From: Chlorops oryzae
Lineage: Eukaryota; Arthropoda; Insecta; Diptera; Chloropidae
NCBI GenBank assembly: GCA_020466095.1
Contig: CM035809.1
Location: 24,303,942-24,367,941 of the forward strand
DNA: 64,000 bases
Direction of reading: 5' to 3'
Shown: positions 57,531 to 64,000 of the stretch, piece after piece
Layout: every line of letters starts with the position of its first letter
Position numbering within the stretch: position 1 is the first letter of the stretch
Made by a program: the position numbers and the translations under genes
Notes under the pieces: generated by a model
The model's database searches: none
What the model was told of the DNA's origin: nothing
The model's input: only the letters and a program-made list of their open reading frames with translations

Positions 57531-60010
57531 TTAAAAAAATATAAACAATAGGTTCGTATGCTATAAGGGGTTAATACATTATTAGACGAAATAATGATGA
57601 AATGGGGGAGATTAAATCGATTCAAAAAATTATGTTTGACGAAAATAATAGACGAAAGCAAACGAAATGGCTGTTGATATTAAACAGCTGATTGATCATG
57701 TGTCACAGATGTTTGACCAGCTGTTCATGATCCCTTATGAGATTTCATATTTCAATATACTTACTTAAAACAATAGATTTTCTTAGATAAGTTTCCGGAA
57801 AATATGGCGTAAGAAACTTAAACAGCTGTTCATTAGAAAAAAGTTGGTGGATCAGCTGTCCGGGCTAAGGATCCTTTTGGACATGATCGAGATTTATAAA
57901 AAAAAAAAAAATTGGAAAAATTGGACACCATTCAGTGTAGAGAGCGTATTTTGCCAATAAGCATATGAGAGAATTTTTTTCTTAACCCTTTAACGCCTAA
58001 GGGAGAATTTTTTCTTAGCCCTTTAACACCTAAGGGACAATTTTTAACCACATAAGTTTAATGATTTATAGCAATATTTTAAGTCTAAATTGTACTATAA
58101 ATCATTTAGCATGGATTGGGACAAATGTGCCCTTATTAGTCAAAGGGTTAAGCTCCACTCGGACTCAGTCAAAATGTTATTTTGATAGCTAAAAAAATCA
58201 ATCTGTATGAATATATTCTCGAAAAAGAAGGAGAAAATCGAGAAAGTTCTTGATGCATTAACCCTAAATAAACCACTGGTTACTACACAGAGATATGAAC
58301 AGATAGGAGTAACAATTAATGTATTAAAGTAAAGTTAAAGTTAATAGTTTGATATTCACGGCATGAAAATCATAAAAATCGGACTATAAAGGGTTAAGAA
58401 TATTTCAAAATTTCTTTCATGTTCAAAAAAATGAAACCGTTTAAAAATTTAAACTCAAAATTAAGAAAATATCAGATTAGGCAGAGGCCCCCCTAGAGAG
58501 TTCAAGCATAACATATGCCATTGATTGAGAAGAGCCGTCTCAAATGTCAACTGCTCATAAGAAAAAGAACAGAAAACACTAATTGCACCATTGATATTGT
58601 AATGAATAGTTTACCTAGAACGAAACTATTCCCTTTAATTCATTTAGAGGGAGCACATTTTCGACCTCTAATTAATAAATTCAATTCCATTTTAATTCAA
58701 TTCCCTCTGAAATCAACAATTTTCCAACGCATTTCAGCGCTTTTCCTTTTAATTTTTCGTTCCAAGAAAACCTTTTAACAAAATTAAAAACTTAGAAAGA
58801 GGGAGAGAGTGAGAAAGAGTGAGTGAGAGGAGAAATCATTCAATCAAGCGAAACGTAATACAATTACCCTACCACACAGCACAGTCCATTACAAATGCGA
58901 GAATAAGTGAGGAGAGAGAGAGAAAGCGAAAAAAAGCAGGTCACTTAATTAGTATGGCCACCAAGTCAATTACTACACAACATTGTCGACCATTCTCTGC
59001 CAGTCGTCACTGCCATTGTTGTTGTTGTTGTTGTTGCTATTTCTACAATTCCATTAAAACATTGTTTCAACTTCGGCTTGGGCTTCGAATGCAGCATCAG
59101 CTGCATCCGTCCGTTCAGGTCCCAGGTTCGCACTGCAGAAATGCTGCGTATTTTCTTATTTAATTGACAGTTTGATTTAATTAGCGTTTGAAATATTATT
59201 TAATGGAATCTCATCTCGTGCACTCTCGATGTGTACACGCGTAATATCATCATATCACGTCATTTCTTTGCAGTCTTAATTAACTTTCGCCGAGCAAAAT
59301 GAGCCAAATGGAGGGAAAAGAAAAATCTTTCATATTGCAACATTTGCTGCTGAGGCATGGCATTCATTGCATGGCATATGCAGAGGTCGTGTGCTAACCC
59401 TTCGATGACGAAACTGTTATTGATGTGCCATCATCGCGCGAGCCGTCATAGTTCTCCTCTTCGTTCAACTAGATTATTAATCAAGTTTCTACGTTAAAAG
59501 GCGACTTCCTCGCTCTCTCCGTGTGTCCTGAACTATCGTGCACGCTCGTTGATTGAATGTATCGGCGTGAGCGCAATGGCAGCAATAGGGACAAGGAACA
59601 GAACAACATGGACGGCTGGCTGCCTCAATGACGATGTCACTTTGGCTTGGGCTCATGTTGAGCAATTATTATGGATCTGATGAGGCAGGCAAGCGATGCT
59701 TATATAGAAATTGTTCAAAGAATATTTTTACGTTTTTTTTTTGCCTTGTGTATGGACGGTGGAGCTGCTGTGATGATTAGATGCATAATTGAATTGTTTA
59801 ATTTTTCATTTTCTTTGAAATAAAGTTGATTGCTGGCATTTCGAAGAGGGGTTCATTTGACAAAGGAGAAGTTATTGTAATAGGAGAAGCTATTTTATAA
59901 GCATTATTTTTAATTATTATTTCATTATTTTTCGAAAGTGAACTATGATTCCATAGGAGAGACGTTACCATTCATTAGCGAAATAGATGTTCTTCATGTC
60001 ATTGATTATA

Positions 60011-60186
60011 AAAGAGAAAAGAGAGAGAGAGAGAGAAGAGAGAGAGGAGAGAGCGAAGAGAGAGAGAAAGATAGAGAGAGAGAAAGATAGAGAGAGAGAA
60101 AGATAGAGAGAAAGAGAGAAAGAGAGAAAGAGAGAAGAGAAGAAGAGAGAGAAAGAGAGAAAGAGAGAAAGAAGAGAGAAGAGAGA

Positions 60187-60233
<47 letters not shown>

Positions 60234-60276
60234 AGAGAGAGAAAGAGAGAGAGAGAGAAAGAAGAGAGAGAGAAGA

Positions 60277-60347
<71 letters not shown>

Positions 60348-60381
60348 AAGAGAAGAGAGAGAGAAAGAGGAGAGAGAGAGA

Positions 60382-60424
<43 letters not shown>
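60011..60424 (-). repeat. (GA)n / GAAA polypurine microsatellite
   Basis: About 415 bases of A and G only, apart from a few GATA. On the minus (pum-sense) strand it is a pure pyrimidine tract. Leu/Ser open frames across it are artefacts. Confidence 0.98.
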
Positions 60425-60889
60425 TAACATTGGATACAAAAACTGGAAGAATAATACGTTAAGGATCATAGATGACTTCTTTCAAACGAGGATATTCCGA
60501 AGATCAAAGACTTTTTAAATAATATTCTTCATAACTCCGAGTTTTTCTGTACGACCAGCAGAATGAGAAAAATGATAATTACTTATAAAGAGTATCCATA
60601 AAACCTATAATTATAGCAAGAACCTTTTCTTCTCTATTTGTCCTTATTTTCTTTGACGAAATAGAGGTTGCAAGAAGAAAGAGAAAATGTTAAGATAAAC
60701 CTCTCAAACACCCCGAGACACATTAAACCCCATAAATTTCTTCCAAGGCCCACTGATATCCACTATTTTGTCTTATATTTTGTTTATGGCGAGAAGGACC
60801 ACCCAAGGAAAAACAAACCCTAAGACCCAGAAATTTCTCTCTACGGGCCTGGACAGAAAAAAATATCACTCAATTTAATCCTTATATTC

Positions 60890-61006
60890 TTTTCAGACTT
60901 AGAACGAAATCACCGGATTTCAGAACAAAATAGGAATAGCCTGGACTTCAAATATCTTTGTTCTAAAATTGTCTGAAATCTCGAGATTTCGTTGTGCGTC
61001 TGGAAA
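60890..61006. mobile_element. ~117-bp inverted-repeat element
   Basis: Left TTTCAGACTTAGAACGAAAT and right (opposite strand) TTTCCAGACGCACAACGAAA are inverted. Both then have GATTTCAGA within the next 15-20 bases and a related GAACAAA further in. Too short and diverged to assign a superfamily. Confidence 0.5.
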
Positions 61007-62187
61007 GCATATTAGAGCATTTTTAGAACACTTTCTTACTGCTATAAAATTTTATTTGTGCTCTAGTTTTGCCATACTGACCTCATTGCTTTCTTAATGG
61101 ACATTTTCGTAGTTGAATCAAATCAATTTTTCATGCCTGAAGGTGATTTCATCGGAATTCCCCCATTACGAGCAGTGACGAGAAACTCTTGAAGAAATGC
61201 TGAAAGCTTATAGAAAGGATTCAAAGACTTTTATTAGCACCTTTCCATGAAATCCTTAATTACGCTCCATTTGTTCGGTGCGCCTCATCGTATTTCTAAG
61301 ATTTTGACCGGTTTAACCTTAATCGAAGCACAGATTATTATTCCTTTTTTGGGGTCGCCATTTCACTTTTAATTGTATTTTAATTTCCATGCAATAAAGA
61401 TTTTGTTTTATGGGTTAATTTCTTCTGAGTTGATACCTTTTTCCTATCACAACATAAGCGAATTTGTGCAGCTAGGCTCTGCTCTTAAAGCAATAAAATA
61501 AAATATAGAGGAGAATATATGTATCAATAACACACACGTTTAAGGGCCACCCAAAGGCACACATACGGTCGTAAAACAATCGTGTGACTTCGAAGTGACT
61601 CCTATCGAGACATAAATCACACAATCAAGCTTTTAAGTAGGCCCAACGCTCAGACATTTGTTCGAATGGCATTTCACTATGAGAGAACTTTATTGCCTCG
61701 AGCAAAACGTGCAAAAGCGAAGCACTCTGTTGCCAATGAATATCAACACAATTCGAATGCAAATGAATAAAAATGAACACCGAAACAGGGTCTCCCTCCC
61801 TTCCGAGTAAATAAATTTGTTATCGTCGTTAGGCAAAATTACCCCAAAAAAAACAAAAAAAAAAAAAAAAAAAACAACCAAATGTTGCGTGACAAAGTCA
61901 ACTAATTTTCCTCCGAAATTATTTGTGTGTGGTTGAGATATGAAATATAATACAATCGCCGAAGGTGGTAAGGAAATTCTAGAAGTTAAATTTCTTCCAA
62001 TAAAAAAATGAAAAAAAAAATCATAGCATACTTTCAAGAGCTTAAGTTCGGTATCGAAACAATCGAAACGATTGAAACAGTGAGCACCGATTTCCATGAA
62101 TCACGCGTGCGATTTTAACTCAACAAAGCGCTCGAATATCTTCCGAGTGTGAGAGTTCGGAAACTTTTGACTTTATACAGAGCATAT

Positions 62188-62215
62188 ATGTATGTGTGTG
62201 TGTGTGTGTGTGTGC
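62188..62215. repeat. (TG)n microsatellite
   Basis: ATGTGTGTGTGTG-type dinucleotide run in the presumed pum upstream region. Similar short runs occur near 26258-26356, 29459-29525 and 56813-56835. Confidence 0.9.
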
Positions 62216-62295
62216 GTATGTGCGTGTGTCGCCAGTATATACAATCAAATCTCGGTTAGTGTTATCGTTGCCGCCGTTGTTTTCACCTGCGGCCA

Positions 62296-62330
62296 ATAAG
62301 CTCCTCGCGCTAAACGTGCCGAATGACTGA
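62296..62330 (-). promoter_or_regulatory. candidate TATA-less promoter: initiator plus downstream promoter element
   Basis: On the minus strand TCAGT (62330-62326) is an arthropod initiator. Taking its A at 62328 as +1, positions +28 to +33 read GCTTAT, which fits the fly DPE pattern at every position and at the required spacing. The surrounding DNA is GC-richer than its neighbours. A possible donor GCAG|GTGAAA follows at 62287/62286. It would point towards pum, but such combinations also occur by chance in a window of this size. Confidence 0.3.
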
Positions 62331-64000
62331 CGTCTTTCTTTGCTGGGAAATGTGTGAAAATTCGTTCCCGTTTGTGTGTGTGTGTGTCGTAACGATTTCA
62401 ACACAATTTGTTGCGTTGTTCGCCACTTCAGGAATATCACGTTGTTCTTAGCTAGTTTAAGGAGGAGCGCAACGGTGCGATGACAATGTCTTGAGGGTTT
62501 TTACATTTATTTATTTATTTTTATTTTTTGTTTGTTTGTTTTTTGCAGACGTCAGTCAAGTGAATTTAGTGCACAAAAATATTGGAGGAAAATAAAAGCA
62601 AGAACGTTGAGAGAACTTAAGCCGTAAAGTAGGCTCAATTATTTGGCTCATTTGGTAGTTGAACAGCCCACTTGATTTATAGCACTTTCGTTTGGTTGAA
62701 ATGCAAAAAAGAAATTCTGTTGGAAATATTTTTATAGCACTACATTAGGCGAGAAAGTGAGAATTTCAAGCCTTTCTAGTTCAACATTACGAATGTCGGG
62801 AAGCAGGGCGAATGAATTGATATCAGTTTAATTAGTTTGCGTCACGACTTCATTTGCATGAAGTACATAAATTCAAAAAATAATTGTTGCTCCATAAATG
62901 GTGAAATTTCGAAATTTTGTAGTCTACTTTTAGGCGAATTTTGACCTTTTTAAAGTATATTTTTGTTGTTAATTGCAATTGTTAAAAAAATCCGTTTTAT
63001 TTTTACTTCAAAGCTACTACAAGCAGCAGCATTTAGACAGAATTTAATTAAAAAACAGTTTTCGGCCCCACCTTGGGCGCCAAATTTTTTTTATTAAAAT
63101 TTTAAAACGCAAGAAAAAATTTGTTACTGAAACAACTATTCAGGGCTTCTTCTTTTTCCTCATTGAATTTCTTTAACGAAAAGTAATGGAAACTAATTCA
63201 ATGGATAAGTGGCGTACGAAGGGGGTGGGGGTTTGGTTCAAACCCTCACCGGAAGTTTGGGAATAACAAAGGAACACGGAATAATTTTCAATTAAGCCCG
63301 AATGGAAACGAACTTACCACAGACCCACATTGGGCGCCATAAATAAGTCGTTTAGAGAACTTACCACATTTTCATCACACAACAACAACAAAAAAAAAAA
63401 CAAATGGAAGAAAAAGAAAAACCTTTAAATGACATTAATTTTTAAGGGGAAAACACATAAACTATTCGTTTGACTCATTTCAAATCTTATCTTCGTTTTA
63501 TTATCTTAAAAATGCACCCTAAATGCTCCATTAAAGCTGTTTAAAACATAACATCCTGTTGGGAACGTTCGACGCCGCCCCAACAATTTTAAAACCAGTG
63601 ACCATTGCACTTATCAGGCCATTAAGCATATCGTGTGCTGGAAAGCTTTTATGAACAAAAATCACGCATCAGAGAAAAATATAAATGGGCGCTGGGTGGG
63701 TGGTGGCGGCCGCCATCGCCATCATCATCATCACCGCCGACCGAAAAGACAAAGACAAAATTCCTTCGCCCAAAGGGGATCGTGCCGACTGACTATATTC
63801 TACTGGTCGTCACCAACAAGCAGTGGCCATTAATTTGGAACGTGAAAAGCGCAATGCAAAATAATAAAAAGTATTTTGATTTAATTTCGGTTTCACTCGG
63901 TTACCTCTTTTTAACCGCCGCTGATCAATTTAAACCCAACTGAATGCGCTTTTGCTTTCAGCGAAATGTCACCGAAACACGCACAACAGTCGTGGTGACG

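Larger units (their letters stand above)
39409..64000 (-). other. upstream pum intron(s), at least 24 kb, no coding exon recognised
   Basis: No open frame on either strand resembles a protein family or has credible flanking splice sites with the right phase. The region contains several MITEs, tandem repeats, microsatellites and many copies of the dispersed motif. GC-richer patches at about 40040-40560, 47420-47600, 59280-59660, 62100-62480 and 63550-63800 show nothing identifiable and are the likeliest places for enhancers or non-coding 5' exons. Confidence 0.7.

Noticed and set aside
59999..60469. 156-codon Leu/Ser minus-strand open frame
   Set aside because: Translation of the GA/CT microsatellite; it has no membrane-protein signature beyond the repeat.
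63633..63943. Open frames at the right edge with a His run or Ser/Pro run
   Set aside because: Short, compositionally driven by a CATCATCAT repeat, on the strand opposite pum, without splice signals.

Overview
The window is AT-rich eukaryotic DNA from an insect, most likely a higher (brachyceran) fly. It has small exons in very long introns, canonical GT-AG splice sites, many microsatellites and short inverted-repeat transposons, and one exact 100-N scaffold gap (9414-9513). The pumilio-like exons follow the Drosophila protein, as I remember it, almost exon by exon. The species cannot be fixed from sequence alone. There are no prokaryotic operons, CRISPR arrays or rRNA genes, and I found no convincing tRNA.

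Two protein-coding genes are supported. (1) A complete five-exon gene on the + strand (2789-8421) encodes a 247-residue secreted takeout/JHBP-family carrier of hydrophobic ligands. (2) The 3' part of the translational repressor gene pumilio lies on the - strand, with five coding exons between 39408 and 17985 giving the C-terminal 874 residues. These include the complete eight-repeat RNA-binding domain. The 5' exons of pum were not found, so 39409-64000 is read as part of one very large upstream intron. The two genes converge: takeout ends at 8421 and pum ends at 17985, with about 9.5 kb between that holds the gap, low-complexity A-rich DNA, a 115-bp tandem array and probably the pum 3' UTR.

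The rest is intron and intergenic DNA rich in repeats. The large pum intron (21213-38225) holds a mariner element with two frameshifts (34353-35638), inserted in an array of about 60-bp repeats. It also holds a 240-bp tandem array split by a pogo-like MITE. The intron between PUF repeats 6 and 7 is mostly a 106-bp tandem array of eight copies. Further MITEs are defined by terminal inverted repeats, several with target-site duplications: 919-1124, 1452-1640, 4677-4928, 31224-31411, 42954-43408, 48438-48638, 55665-55775 and 60890-61006. Two pyrimidine tracts of about 415 bp sit in introns (6395-6810 and 60011-60424), each pyrimidine-rich on the sense strand of its host gene.

The most unusual signal is a short motif (TGCATACTTTTAGG in pum sense) that recurs about two dozen times inside the pum introns and not outside the gene. 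In places it is spaced 110-170 bp apart within otherwise diverged sequence. It may be the preserved core of an old satellite or a protein-binding site.
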